From positions 1-64,000 of the forward strand of contig JAZGUH010001195.1 of NCBI GenBank assembly GCA_037893225.1: a stretch of 64,000 bases of DNA, in the 5' to 3' direction. The notes beneath the pieces are model-generated. The model searched no databases and had not been told where the DNA came from. It worked only from the letters and a program-made list of their open reading frames with translations. This document shows positions 21,578 through 33,443 of this stretch, piece after piece. The stretch's first letter is position 1. Every line of letters starts with the position of its first letter. Both the position numbers and the translations under genes were made by a program. The stretch comes from Hippasteria phrygiana. Lineage: Eukaryota > Echinodermata > Asteroidea > Valvatida > Goniasteridae.

Positions 21578-23530
21578 TCAGCCTAATATTTTAGCAGAAA
21601 GTGTTCTGTAGTCAGTCTTATCGTTATGAAGGATCAGGCCAGTCAATGATGTATCGTCAGCATATTTCACGACGGAACAAGTTCTCCTATTGCAACGATA
21701 ATCACTAGTATAGAGTGAGAAAAGAACTGGCGACAGGACACAACCTTGTGGTGCTCCCGTACTAGTGTAGATCACGTCAGAGAGTGAACTGCCTACTCTC
21801 ACTCTCTGGATTCTGGCCGACAAAAAATCTCTAATCCATAGACACAGAAATGGACAAACGTCCATATTCTGTAGATTTTGTAGAAGAATGTGGGGCTGCA
21901 TTGAGTTAAACGCCGATGAGAAGTCGATGAATAATGTCCTCACATAAGCTCCAGGTTTGTCTAAATGTTCATAGACCTTATGTAGAAGTGTGGCAACAGC
22001 GTCATCAACCCCTCGCTTGGCACAGTATGCAAATTGACAAGGATCCGGAAATGTCTTAGTCTGTGCCAGAAGTAGGTCTTTGATAATGGCCTCAAAGCAC
22101 TTCATTACAGCAGCTGTGAGAGCGACTGGACGATAATCGTTTGGTTTGACTACTTTGGGTACTGGGACAATGACAGACGATTTCCACAGCTTTGGAATCT
22201 GATGTGAATCCAGCGACCACTGAAAAAGATCGCGAAACACTGGCGATAGTTCTTTGTGGCAGCTTTTCAAAATTTTCCCAGAGACTCCATCTGGACCCTT
22301 GGCTTTATTAGTTGTTGCTTTCTTTAGAGCATTTTCCACTATAAGCTGATCAAGTTCCAGTCTATTGTTGTTGTTTGCCTTTACATTCAGCGGTTCGCCA
22401 ATCTGCTTGTTTACATCACTAAAATCAGCTGCGTCAAAGCGGCTAAAGAAAACGTTTATTTCATTCACAAATTCGCTGGGGTTACCCGCTGGATCGACGA
22501 TTTTCTGTTTTAAACCACATCCAGTGATAGTTTTCAGTCCCCGCCATGCACTTTTAGGGTTCTTCGAACTGAAATTATCTTCAATTTGTTTGCCGTATTG
22601 CCTTTTTTGATAGGTGCTGAAATCTCTCGTTGAATTTTCCGTTTTTCCTCCAGATCACCATTTTTCACAGCCATGTTTTTCTTTGCTAAAAGGGATCTTA
22701 TTTCCTTTGATATCCAAGGCTTGTTATTAGGAAATAATGTTATTTCTCTTTCCGGTACAATCATGTCTTTACAAAATTTGATGTATCCACTAATTATTTC
22801 AGCTGCTTCGTCAATCGTATTGGAATTCATAAAAGCACGGCAGTCGGTGCAGTCAAAACAAGCACGTAATGTTTCAGTGTTCTCATCTGTCCATTTCTTT
22901 ACTCTTCTAATGATGGGTTTTTGTTGCTTAAGTTTTTGCTTATATTGTGGCAATAGATGTATTATATCATGGTCAGAAGCACCCAGGCCTGCTTTCCGGT
23001 AGACTTTGTATTCATCTGCGACATTGCCATAACATTTGTCCAATGTTTTGCTTCCCCTTGTGGGAAAATTTGCATTCTGATAATAGTGCGGTAAAGTGGT
23101 TTCAAGTTGACAATTATTAAAATCTCCCAGGATCAGTTTCAAAGAATCTGGAGAACATGATTCTTGCTCTTGAATTACCTCGGCAATTTTTCCTGAAGCG
23201 ATGTCACAGTCCGCCTTGGGTTGAATATATACCACGGTGATAACAACTTGATTAAATTCTCTTGGTTAGTAAAAGGGGCGAAGTGCAACCGTTAAAAGTT
23301 CAATATCCTGTGAACAGAAACTGTGTTTTACTGTAATATCAGTACACCATCTGATATTAACGTATACACAGACCCCGCCTCCAGATAACTTATTCGAGTC
23401 CACATTCCTGTCCATTCTCTCACAATGAAAACCGTCTATGTCTGTAGTGTATGGTGTATCTGAACTTTTAAACCATGTCTCGCTAAAACACATCCACACA
23501 TCCACGATACCTTTGGTCAGACACATCTTT
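21578..23530 (-). pseudogene. LINE (non-LTR) retrotransposon fragment: endonuclease and reverse transcriptase
   Basis: Minus-strand order: the N-terminal part of an APE-type endonuclease (23526-23266; CFSETWF, GGGVCVYVN); a frameshift; the rest of the endonuclease and linker (23235-22534; ILGDFNNCQL, LGASDHDII with the catalytic SDH); a frameshift; then the reverse transcriptase (22468-21578; KAKGPDGVSGKIL, NDYRPVALT, FIDFSSAFN, APQGCVLSP and catalytic YADD in VVKYADDTSL). The RT stops soon after YADD, so the thumb and 3' end are missing. The endonuclease-RT layout suggests the CR1/L2/Rex1 side of LINEs. At least two frameshifts and truncation at both ends mean it is inactive. Confidence 0.85.
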
Positions 23531-23539
23531 GATGACAGT

Positions 23540-25420
23540 TTTTATAAACTTTTGTCTCGACCAGGACATTAATGGAATTATTGTCCGAAGATATATAGAA
23601 ATACATCCAGGGATATGTACAGCTTGAAATTGAATATTAAACACCATGCTTTGTACAACTAGCTTACGTATCAAAGCCATAACCTTCTTTTCTTTAGTTG
23701 TATTTGAGTTAATAATGTTCACTAAAGCCTCATCTGTGTGGAGGAGATTTCTTTTATTAGACCAGTGATGTCCCCAGACACACACCGCGGCTACAATCGG
23801 GTAACACTCCTTCAGTGTGATATGTTCATCGGCCCAAGACGTTGGCCATTTCTCATAAAACCATTGGGCACCAAAAATTGCGCCGTACCCTGTTGAACCC
23901 CAGGCATCTGTGTATAAGTGTAGTGCTTGGTCCGTTAGCCACTGGTCTGACAAAAAATTGCTTTTCTATTAAATCGCCGTAGAAATCATAACCACGCCTG
24001 TAAACCGAATTTGGCTTGAGCTGTTAACCGGATGAAGTGCCTGGTGGACTTGATACCTATGGTTAAGTTCATCAATCTCCTCAAAAATGCTCGACCAGGA
24101 ACTACAACCGTACACGTAAAATTAATAAAACCGACAATTTACTGCAGTTCCTGTAAAGTAACTTTTTTCTTGTCTAATACCCAACAATGGCTTTCTTCAG
24201 TTTGTCTGCTGGCAACCGAGCAGCCATTGCTATTGTATCTAGCTCGATCCCCGCAAATGTAAGGCAGGTTGTTGGTCCTTCGGTTTTCTCCGGCGCTAGG
24301 GGAATACCCAATTTATTAAATATTTGAAATCCTTCCAAATTGTGTATGCCATGTTGATAATTTGTGGAAATAATAACAAAAAATCGTCAAGAATATGAAC
24401 CAAGCCGGCGGGTTTTAACTCCCTCTGTGCTATCTATTCAAGCGTTGTGCTGAATTCGTCGGATATAGCACAACTTGAGCGGCATCCCATTGGTCAAGTT
24501 TTATTATAAACAAATTGATCTTCCCAAGAAAATCCATTCCAAGCAGGTGGTGGTCACGTGGATGAACTGGGATAAATTTGAAAGCCGACTTTATGTTGAG
24601 TTTAGAGAACACGCTCCCTGGGCCTACTGACTTTAAAATTCTAATGGCGTCATCAGTTAATGCGTACTTGACTTTTGCATAGCAACCTGGTATAACATTA
24701 TTAACAGAGCCGTTTTCTGGATACGACAAGTGGTGAATGATTCGAGAAAAAAAATTAGCAACTAATCCAATTGGACTTACACAAAGATTCTGCAGCGGTA
24801 TGTTATGGAAGGGCCCTGCAAGTCTGCCTAATTTAGGTTCAAGTGCTAGTTTTTCGGAAACCACCTCTGGATTTGGAAGAGCCGGTTTTAAATTCGTTTC
24901 TTGTGTGCCCTTAAAACCTAAGTGAAAACCGAATGTAAAACCATCAATCAAAAATCATAGCCCCTCAACATAATTTCAAGCACATTTTTATTTACTGGCG
25001 TTTGTGGTTTGTCGTGGGCTAAAGGAGGTTGTCCCCTTGCTGGTCTCTCTTTAGGTTGTGGAAACACGCCCCTATGGGGAGACAGAGAGTTTTGTGGTCG
25101 CTGCTCGTGGGAATGATCCCTTGTATGGAAATGAAAACTGGTATCTTTTCCCGCACCGAAAAGGTGGGTGGTCGCCTATACATTTGGTACAGGTATGCTT
25201 GTAGCCGCATGATCCCGCGCAAGCCAATCCGCGCAAGAAACGTTTTTTTCTGACAATGTGTTGGTTTTTGGTGCCGCCTGGAAAATGCTGGACTACGATG
25301 TTGCTTTGTACAGCTTGAAAGGGATTAAGCAGCAGGCCAAATTCAACATATTCGTTTGTCCAAATGTTCTCCCTGATATCCTTATTAACTGCAAAATCTA
25401 ACGGTAAAGGTGCAGACAAG
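23540..25420 (-). pseudogene. DIRS-like tyrosine-recombinase retrotransposon fragment
   Basis: Three minus-strand pieces in order. A gag-like piece (25419-25072) has PLDFAVNKDIRENIWTNEYVEF and a Cys/His cluster (GSCGYKHTCTKCIGDHPPFRC). A reverse transcriptase N-terminal half (24951-24430) has LGRLAGPFHNIP, SPIGLV and DDAIRILKSVGPGSVFSKLNIKSAF. An RNase H domain (23953-23540) has LHLYTDAWGSTGYGAIFG, LKECYPIVAAV, LLHTDEALVNIIN and VHIPG. The sequence style and the gag-RT-RH order match DIRS/Ngaro-group elements, as I recall them. The YxDD catalytic block is not readable between 23960 and 24430, and no tyrosine recombinase is visible. Decayed. Confidence 0.65.
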
Positions 25421-26819
25421 GGGACAGACCCCCCAATGACTCACCAGTGCCAGGCAAACACGACACCCGTCCAACCCCCATAGAACCACCAGGAATCGGC
25501 CCCAGTCCGACACCCGACGACTCCCCGGGAGAGGACTCGGAAGCTTCAAGATTTTACCCTGTCCCAGATCCAGTGCTGGCTGATACTGGAGATGGCACTC
25601 CTCTGCCTGTATGTTGGGGTGTCCATGTCGCAGCTGCTGTACGTACCGTGAGTGAACCGACGGATGTGATGGACTGGGCCTCCTGAAGCTGAGTGCCACT
25701 GCTGGTTGCCTGCTGTGTTGTAGGAAATGCCCTTACAGTTCTGCCTGCGAGGGCTGTACCGAATATTCGAAACCTTTTTGCCGGTTGGAATATTCGAAAA
25801 AGGTATATATGCATTGCATGTACATTGCATGGCGCTTCGCAGTGTCAAATGCTGTATTTTTGTCAACGTAACTTTTTGTGGACGGGGGCTTATTGTTCCC
25901 GTCCGTAAAACACTTGACACTTATAAAATACGTACTGCAAAAATGGAGGCTGGAGTTTTTTGTTTTTATCAGAAGAACGTTATACGTACCAATAAGTCTG
26001 TTGGGTTTAGAAAGGCTTGGATTGTTTTCACGCAAAAAAATATTTTGAGCGTTGTTATAATTGTGTGTACATGCATAACATCTCACACGTTTTTATTTTC
26101 CTCCGCATAACTATCGGAAAAGAACTGCAAAACTCGACGTTACGTAGGCCGTTTCTGATGAGTGTTTTTTACTCCTATTATTTTTTAGATCTGTGGAGGG
26201 GATATTTAATTAGCCCACAGAGTGTTGCATCAGTTTAAATCGTCTGTCAATTCTCGAAAGTTGAAAGTGGTTTTAATAATTAATGTCCGAACCAACATGG
26301 AAAACATTACGTACAGCGGGGAATTGATGGATCTGGTCAGAAAATTTGAGTATTACCGGTATGGATTTTATAATATAACGGAAGAACGAATTTTAAAAGG
26401 GGTCATGTTCTGTCGCAGGGCAAATAGAATTTTTAAGCTAGATGTTCAGTCTGTTCGACGTGTTTATTAAAATAAATTGTATTACTATATTCACAAAGAA
26501 GGTAATCTTAAAGTCTTTTCAAGAATCAGAAATAAAATAATGTTTAAACTGCCCGATTGCGTGCGTGTCAATTTATTAATGAGGGTCGAATTATTTTTTT
26601 CCTTGATCAGCAAGTTGAAATGGGGTGATCATTTTCTATACCTTCGGAAGTAAGACGATACACCTGTTTCCGGATACCAATATAATACATTTCAAAACAG
26701 TACATGTATACAGACGACGAAATGTGTCTGCTATACTGTGTGTGACGGAAAACTCATTTATACTGTAGCCTTTCCTGCGTCTGGTCAAATCTCCGAGTCT
26801 TCTCAAAAATCTGATCACG
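25421..26819. other. No gene recognised; upstream of the hAT gene
   Basis: Several overlapping short ORFs on both strands around 25440-26110, none with a domain. A fold-back (GAATATTCGAAAC / GGAATATTCGAAA) occurs at 25758-25800. The section just before 26820 may contain the hAT gene's 5' untranslated region. Confidence 0.4.
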
Positions 26820-28050
26820 ATGCCTCGCGTTTGCCAAGTGTGGGAACACTTCGAGAAAAGTGACGGCCATTCAATGCGTTGCAAAATATGTGGAACTGTG
26901 CTCGCACATTTAGGGGGATCGACAACCACAATGCACAACCACTTAAAAAGACATCCGGGATCATCTAGTTCATCAAGCCTATCTACATGTACCTCAAGCC
27001 CAAGCCAGTCCAAACTCACCAAATTCCTCCATCGCCAAGAGTGCTCGCCGCTGCATGCAGTCTGAGAAAATCACACAGCTCACACAGCTGAAATGATTGC
27101 CAAGGACACTCTGCCTATTAATATCGTGGACGGGTGTGGTCTAAAAAGTCTTCTACACTTCATTGAACCGGGGTATTCTGTTCCATCTCGACATGCCATA
27201 ACCTCTCGCCTCCAGAAAATGTACGTCGAACAGAAAACTTCGCTAGCACAACTTCTGGACGAGACCGTGTGGGTTTCCCTGACAACAGACAGTTGGACCT
27301 CCAGGACTCAAGAGGGATATATGACGGTCACAGCACACTACGTTGACACCGAGTGGTCCAACAAGTCAGTGGTCTTGGATACCTCCCCTGTAGTAGCTCC
27401 GTCCACGTCCGCCAATAGTGATGGCAGTGATGAAGAGGACGCCGATCGCATTCACCGGCATACGACCAAAAATCTTTCAGCACAACTTGGCGGGGTAATT
27501 CAGGAATGGCACTTAGATGACAAAGTTGTGGCAGTGGTTCATGACAATGCCAGTAACGTGAAAAAGCTGGGACAACTGCAGGGGGCCGCGGATGTTGGAT
27601 GTGCTGCGCATACCCTACAACTTTCAGTCAAAAGGGCTGCATGCATCTAAGAGCATTGAGACCGCAGTCGCTGCCGTCAGCAGGTTGGTCGGTCATTTTA
27701 ACCGAAGCACAATTGCAACCAAGGGCCTTGAGCTGAAGCAGGAGAGCATGGGGACTGCTAAGCACCGCCTCATCCAGAAATGTGACACAAGGTGGAATTC
27801 CACTTACGACATGCTGACCCGTATTTTGGAGCAGAGATGGCCCATTTGTTCGGTTTTAAGTGACCCCAAAATCACGGCCGTATCTGATGCTCGCACTTTG
27901 GAGCTCAAAAACGAGCACTGGCAGATCGTGGGCGAACTTGTCCCCTGTTTAAAGCCCCTACAGGTAAATGATTTTGCGTAATTACTTTGAAAAGGGATCA
28001 AGTTTGAATAAACGACTGGTGCCAGCATCAATGAAAACGTCAGATCTTTT

Positions 28051-28161
28051 GAGTACCGAAGTGATGACGTCAATCAATGCAATGTTTGGAATCAGAATAC
28101 ATTCTAAACTGCATGTGTTTGGAACCATTGCCGCGGCAACTGACGTCAGACTTCGGTACTC
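28051..28161. mobile_element. MITE of the GAGTACCGAAGT family, copy 2
   Basis: Starts GAGTACCGAAGTGATGACG and ends inverted TGACGTCAGACTTCGGTACTC, 111 bases, followed by TATATA. It lies in the hAT intron 27964-28259. The internal region is shorter than in the copies at 13551 and 54239. Confidence 0.8.
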
Positions 28162-28304
28162 TATATAGGGTCAGATGTAAAGATTTTCGCCAAAGGGCAG
28201 AATTTTTATTATAGTTCCCCTTCCTAATTTAATTTTCCGGAGTTCGATTTTGTTTACAGATAGCAACCACGTGCTTCTCGTATGAGAGCAATTTCAGTTT
28301 AGGC

Positions 28305-28310
28305 TGCGTG
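28305..28310 (+). repeat. Target-site duplication of the Polinton, left
   Basis: TGCGTG at 28305-28310 is repeated at 44841-44846. Because the right TIR can also be read as ending in T at 44841, the duplication is 6 bases with element 28311-44840, or 5 bases (GCGTG) with element 28311-44841. Six is the usual Polinton value. Confidence 0.85.
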
Positions 28311-28661
28311 AGTAGTATAGGGAATTGCCGATTCTGCGACAAAACCCGATTTTTCACTTTTCTCTCCAATTTTGATGTGGGTACATACATCAAATTTTTA
28401 AAAAACCAAAATAGTCTAAAAATCGCCCAAACTTTTGTTAAAATTTTGCTGGGTACCTATACACCAAAATCAAAGTATTTTCCATATCCCACAAGAGTCC
28501 GGAAATTCTGGGTGCAAATTCAGCAAAAAATCAAATTTTGCTGGGTACCTATACACCAAAATTTTTACAAAAATAAAAAAGTGAGCAACATGTCTAATTA
28601 TGCATTAAATCTCCAGGCGCGTAGCTACGCGGGGCGAAGAAGGCAAAAAAAATGATTTGTC
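28311..28661 (+). repeat. Polinton left terminal inverted repeat (351 bp)
   Basis: Reads AGTAGTATAGGGAATTGCC at the end. It contains a 30-base direct repeat (core TTTGCTGGGTACCTATACAC) at 28441-28470 and 28533-28562, and the palindrome GCGTAGCTACGC at 28619-28630. It encodes a 92-codon ORF in both TIRs that I regard as incidental. Confidence 0.95.
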
Positions 28662-28726
28662 ATAAGCCAAAAAAAATTAAATAATTTTTTATTTAAAAAA
28701 AAAATATTATATTGCCATTATAAAAG

Positions 28727-31700
28727 ATGGAAACACAACCCATTATTCGAGGATACAATAAATGGAACAAAAAAGCTTTAAAAAGATATGTCGATAACTA
28801 TGACTTAATTTTAGGAATACCAACAGGACCCCGTAATACGTATATCAGGCGAGATTATATTCTAGCTATAAAAAAAGAAGAAGATAAATTTAAAAATTTG
28901 AAAAAACGATCTATAGCTTCGTTAGCGCAACTCGCGCGCGATAAAAATTTACGAGTCGTATCAACGGGTATAAATGGTCGAGCGCTAAAAAAAGATTACG
29001 TCGAAGCTATACTAGGAATTAAGGAGCAAAATACTTTTCGAGAAGCAGACTTTAGAGAGACTAGAAGATTTGAAAACAGTTATCGAAATTTGGAACTGAT
29101 TCCGATTTTGTTTACCGACGATCCGGAGCAATTTTACAACACCCATACGTCGATGATAAAAAACAAAATCGTCGCTGAATTAAGAGAAATAAAAACGATG
29201 AAACTACAGATCGCTATGAAAATAAAGTATGTAAAAAAATCAGGCGTTGAGACTACAAAATCAACCGCTACTCATTTTAGTTATCAAACTCGAGTATTAA
29301 ACAAGAGCGAGATAGCTGTAGCTATCAGGCAGCAATACGAAACGATATTATCTCAGATAGATAAATATACGAATGAAGGAAGTGGTTGGACTATAGATAA
29401 AATAGTCGCGTTTTACATAAACAGAGTTAAGCCTCTGGTGGGCGCTTCTTACGTAAAATTACCTGAATATTTAGCCAACAAACACGCAACCGTCAACATC
29501 AAAAACGAAGATCAAGAGTGTATAAGATGGTGTTTAAGAGCCGCCCTAGGTATATATACCGATAAAGTTAAAAACCAAATAGAAAACAACCCGCTGTATT
29601 GTTGGCAAAAAAACAGAGCTTCTAATTATAAAACCGATGACGGATTAAACTTCACCAACATAGACTTCCCCACACCCATAAGTCAGATACCGAGAATAGA
29701 AAGACAAAACGATACAAGTATAAACGTGTTTGGATACGACGCAGACTGCAAAAATAAAACCTATCCACAAGATAAAAGGGGTTTGATATATCCGCTATAT
29801 TTATCTAAAAGACCATACGATTTAAAAACTATCAGTTTGCTATTATATGACGGTCATTATTGTTGGATAAGCGACTTACCTAGATTCTTATCTGGCGTTA
29901 CCAATAGTCAACATCGTAAACTGTTTTGCTTGAGATGTATAACGCATTTTAGCTCGAAAGAGAAGCTGGACAGACACGTAGAAGATTGCGAAGGAATAGA
30001 CTCTGCTTTATCTACCGTTAAAATGCCGCATGAAAATGCGAACAAATACTTGGACAAAAGCAAATTAATGTTTAAAAACTTTAAGAATTTACAAGATGCA
30101 CCCTACGTCATATACGCGGATTTTGAATCTATCTTGGTACCCCCTACGAGCATAGCTACGCGAGTACCAGAAAGAGAGACCGAGGGTAAAATCGCAACGC
30201 ACAAAGCCTGCGGTTATTCTTACGTTGTAGTAAGATGCGATGGCAAGCGGATCAAGCGAAAGACTTATAGAGGTGAACGCGCTATAGACAATTTTATAAC
30301 CTCGTTGCAAGAACTCGAACCTAAGATTAATGAATTACTATCTCGCATTAAGCCGATAATATATACGCTTACTGAAGAAAAAATTCACCTAAACTCTAAC
30401 GAGTGCTGGATTTGCGAAAAACCAATTTATCCAAATTACTCGGATAATTGTCAGTGCTGCAAGCCTGTAGAACCCAAAAGCAAAGAAGAACTGGAAGAAT
30501 ACACGTACGAAAACGAAAAGGGATACGTCGACCAAAAATGTACGTTCTGCCAAAAGAAAATTAACAAATTTCGAAAAGTAAGAGATCATTGTCACACTAC
30601 CGGCAAGTACAGAGGAGCCGCGCACGCTTACTGTAATCTTAAATTACGAGTAAAACCCAACGAAACGAAAATACCGGTCATCTTTCACAACTTAGAAAAC
30701 TATGACGCGCACTTGATCATGCAGGGTATTTCAAAGTATCAACGAGATATCTGGTGTATACCCAAAAATTCAGAAAAATACATTTCATTTTCTATCGGTC
30801 AATATAGATTTATAGACTCGTTTCATTTTATGTCTAGCGGTCTCGACAAATTGGTAACGTCTTGCCCGAGAGACGCCTTTAGGCTACTCCTGAAACGTTA
30901 TGGCGAAGAAAACGCGGATCTCTTATTACAAAAGGGTGTATATCCGTACGAGTACATGGACAGCTTTGAACGATTTAGCGAAACTGAACTTCCAGCTAAA
31001 CACTATTTTTTCAGCGCTCTAAAAGATAAACATATAACGGACGAAGAATACGAAAGAGCGCAACGAGTATGGCGGACATTTAACATAAAAAACATGGGCG
31101 AATACCACGACTTATACGTAACCGCGGATACTCTATTACTAGCCGGCGTATTCGAGAATTTTAGACAAATGTGTAGAATGAATTACAAGTTGGATCCAGC
31201 CAACTACTTTACAGCACCGGGATTAAGTTGGGATGCTCTACTAAGACACACTAAAATAGAATTAGAGCTATTGACGGATATAGATAAACATATATTTTTT
31301 GAAAAAGCAAAAAGGGGAGGAATATCGAGCGTCGGCTCATGTCGCTATGCCAAGGCCAACAATAAATACCTAGCTTCTTACGATCGAGATAAACCCGATT
31401 CGTATATTCTATATCTAGACGCCAACAACCTCTACGGATGGACCATGAGTCGACCGCTACCTTACGGCGGATTTAAATGGGTCAGTACGAGTCAATTTAC
31501 TCACGATCGTATCATGGCGTTAAAAGATAAGGCTCCAACGGGATATATGTTCGAAGTTGACCTGGAATATCCAGCCGAACTACACGATTTACACAACGAT
31601 TATCCTTTAGCCGCCGATAATATAATCATACCTGAAGAATGGTTATCCGAGTATCAACGAGAGTTGGCGAGTGATATAGGAGACACAGCTAAGGTAAAAA

Positions 31701-32680
31701 AATTAACCGGTACGCTATATCGCAAAGAAAAATATGTATTGCACTACGTCAATTTAAAACAGTGTTTGACATTGGGCCTAAAACTAAATAAAGTACATCG
31801 GGCGTTACAATTTAAACAAAAACCTTGGATGAAATCGTACATCGATAAAAACACGCAACTCAGAACTAAAGCAAAGTCGGATTTCGAAAAAGACTTTTTC
31901 AAATTGATGAATAATTCCGTATTCGGCAAAACGATGGAAAATGTTAGAAATAGAATAGATGGTGCGCTACTGAGAAACGATCAAGTAAAAGAATACAAAG
32001 AGATAGTTTCTAAACCTTGTTACAAGTCTACTACGGCGTTTAAAGAATGCGGCCTCTCATTCGTGGAATCGTACAAAAAGAAAACGTATTTAAATAAACC
32101 GATTTACTGCGGCGTTAGTATCTTAGACCTCTCGAAGACTCTAATGTACGACTTTTATTACAACCAATTAAAAAAGACGTATGGCGATAAAGTAAGATTG
32201 ATGTATACAGACACGGACTCGCTGCTTTTGATTATCTATACGAAAGACGTTTATCGGGATCTAGAAAAACAGTCTGACTTGTACGATTTTAGCAACTACG
32301 AGAAAGACCACTTTTTATACGACGATACAAACAAGAAAGTTATCGGTAAATTTAAAGACGAATGCGGAGGAAAAGTCATAAGCGAAGCTACATGCATCAG
32401 ATCGAAGATGTACTCGATTTTATACGGAGATGTCGTATTAAAGAAGGCCAAAGGCGTAAACCGAGTGGTTATAAACAACGATCTATCTTACGAAAAGTAT
32501 AAGCGATGCGTTTTATCGAACGAATGCTATTCAAATAAGATGATTCGTTTTGGAACTGAGCGTCACATGATATACACAGAGTCTCAAGTCAAGCAATCGT
32601 TAAATCCTTTAGATACGAAGAGATATATTTTACCTAATGGTATAGACACTCTGGCTTATGGTCATCGTTCTAACCTTTAG
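28727..32680 (+). CDS. Protein-primed family B DNA polymerase (pPolB), 1317 aa
   Basis: Replicates the element, presumably primed by a terminal protein at the TIR ends. The N-terminal ~110 residues include a SAP-like stretch (SIASLAQLARDKNLRV). A C2H2-like finger lies at residues 401-420 (CLRCITHF, HVEDC). The exonuclease has DFES at 465-468 and NLENYD ending at 660. An inserted C-x2-C...DHCHTTGKYRG...H..C-N block at 605-640 is an endonuclease VII/HNH-like zinc module. Polymerase motif A is DANNLYG at 898; motif B is K1059 with NNSVFG; motif C is YTDTDS with D1162 and D1164. All catalytic residues are present. The start is set by ATTATAAAAGATGG. The gene ends one base before the stop of the convergent gene at 32682. 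The N-terminal part may include a terminal-protein region, which is not shown by any motif. Confidence 0.95.
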   Translation: METQPIIRGYNKWNKKALKRYVDNYDLILGIPTGPRNTYIRRDYILAIKKEEDKFKNLKKRSIASLAQLARDKNLRVVSTGINGRALKKDYVEAILGIKEQNTFREADFRETRRFENSYRNLELIPILFTDDPEQFYNTHTSMIKNKIVAELREIKTMKLQIAMKIKYVKKSGVETTKSTATHFSYQTRVLNKSEIAVAIRQQYETILSQIDKYTNEGSGWTIDKIVAFYINRVKPLVGASYVKLPEYLANKHATVNIKNEDQECIRWCLRAALGIYTDKVKNQIENNPLYCWQKNRASNYKTDDGLNFTNIDFPTPISQIPRIERQNDTSINVFGYDADCKNKTYPQDKRGLIYPLYLSKRPYDLKTISLLLYDGHYCWISDLPRFLSGVTNSQHRKLFCLRCITHFSSKEKLDRHVEDCEGIDSALSTVKMPHENANKYLDKSKLMFKNFKNLQDAPYVIYADFESILVPPTSIATRVPERETEGKIATHKACGYSYVVVRCDGKRIKRKTYRGERAIDNFITSLQELEPKINELLSRIKPIIYTLTEEKIHLNSNECWICEKPIYPNYSDNCQCCKPVEPKSKEELEEYTYENEKGYVDQKCTFCQKKINKFRKVRDHCHTTGKYRGAAHAYCNLKLRVKPNETKIPVIFHNLENYDAHLIMQGISKYQRDIWCIPKNSEKYISFSIGQYRFIDSFHFMSSGLDKLVTSCPRDAFRLLLKRYGEENADLLLQKGVYPYEYMDSFERFSETELPAKHYFFSALKDKHITDEEYERAQRVWRTFNIKNMGEYHDLYVTADTLLLAGVFENFRQMCRMNYKLDPANYFTAPGLSWDALLRHTKIELELLTDIDKHIFFEKAKRGGISSVGSCRYAKANNKYLASYDRDKPDSYILYLDANNLYGWTMSRPLPYGGFKWVSTSQFTHDRIMALKDKAPTGYMFEVDLEYPAELHDLHNDYPLAADNIIIPEEWLSEYQRELASDIGDTAKVKKLTGTLYRKEKYVLHYVNLKQCLTLGLKLNKVHRALQFKQKPWMKSYIDKNTQLRTKAKSDFEKDFFKLMNNSVFGKTMENVRNRIDGALLRNDQVKEYKEIVSKPCYKSTTAFKECGLSFVESYKKKTYLNKPIYCGVSILDLSKTLMYDFYYNQLKKTYGDKVRLMYTDTDSLLLIIYTKDVYRDLEKQSDLYDFSNYEKDHFLYDDTNKKVIGKFKDECGGKVISEATCIRSKMYSILYGDVVLKKAKGVNRVVINNDLSYEKYKRCVLSNECYSNKMIRFGTERHMIYTESQVKQSLNPLDTKRYILPNGIDTLAYGHRSNL

Positions 32681-32681
32681 T

Positions 32682-33401
32682 CTATCCAGAACAAGACGAT
32701 CGATAAATATCTACTCGAAAAATAAATATCTTGCGGTTATTCTCGATTAACTCGCCATCGCGGTCTCTGAAAGAAAAACTCAGTTCGGGTATTTTACTCC
32801 TAATTAGCGATATGACAGTTTTTCTTTTATTCTGGACAGTCTCTATTACATCCGAATCGGAGCTTTTCGTTATCGGTATAACGTCTAACAAGTGCGTTCC
32901 CCCTCCGTTATAGAAATTGTTAGACGTAGATAACTGATCGCAATGTAAAAAAATTGTATTCACGTAATTTATACTATAATTCCCTACAAGTTCACCATCA
33001 GTTATGGGTAACCAAACAGGGGATACACCCAACACTTTTTGAGTATGTAGATCAAATCTAATGATAATCTCAGTAGTATCCGTACTAACAATACCGGCAT
33101 TAAAAACAATTTTTTTATTAAGAGTATCTGCGTAAACTCTGATGATGATTAATTTATTAAGTTCGACTACTAACTCATCGATACCATAATTTCCAGATGG
33201 AATTACCATTTCACCGCGAGTTGTACCACGGTTTTTAATTAATGACCATCCTATAGTCATACGTTTAGTTATATTATAAAAACCGACGGTAAATATCGCG
33301 TTGTTTAAACTCATACAGTAATCTCCCTTAGAGTTATCTATAGGTTTTGACAGACTAAACGTTTGTTCGTTACCAGCCATTTCAAAAACGTGCGATTCCA
33401 T
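32682..33401 (-). CDS. Polinton paralogous protein A1 (239 aa), possible minor virion protein
   Basis: Shares its first ~30 residues (MESHVFEM, LSKPIDNSKGDY) and a central block (LHCDQLSTSNNFYNG, THLLDVIPITK) with the adjacent gene at 33444-34142. The pair arose by tandem duplication. The C-terminal FSFRDRDGELI...IFIFRV segment is a predicted beta-hairpin. Similar endings occur in small structural-type proteins of related invertebrate elements, as I recall them. No transmembrane segment or enzyme motif. The start ATG sits directly after TTTATAAA. A minor capsid, penton or spike role is possible but is inference only. Confidence 0.75.
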   Translation of the reverse strand: MESHVFEMAGNEQTFSLSKPIDNSKGDYCMSLNNAIFTVGFYNITKRMTIGWSLIKNRGTTRGEMVIPSGNYGIDELVVELNKLIIIRVYADTLNKKIVFNAGIVSTDTTEIIIRFDLHTQKVLGVSPVWLPITDGELVGNYSINYVNTIFLHCDQLSTSNNFYNGGGTHLLDVIPITKSSDSDVIETVQNKRKTVISLIRSKIPELSFSFRDRDGELIENNRKIFIFRVDIYRSSCSG

Positions 33402-33443
33402 TTTATAAATCTAAAGATTTTTACAAAAAGCTTTAAAAATCTC

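Noticed and set aside
25385..26110. Several overlapping ORFs of 70-127 codons
   Set aside because: No domain, no splice support, and mutually overlapping on both strands.
28308..28655. 92-115 codon ORF in both Polinton TIRs
   Set aside because: TIRs are identical, so two copies are not independent support; Lys/Phe/Tyr-rich low-complexity composition.
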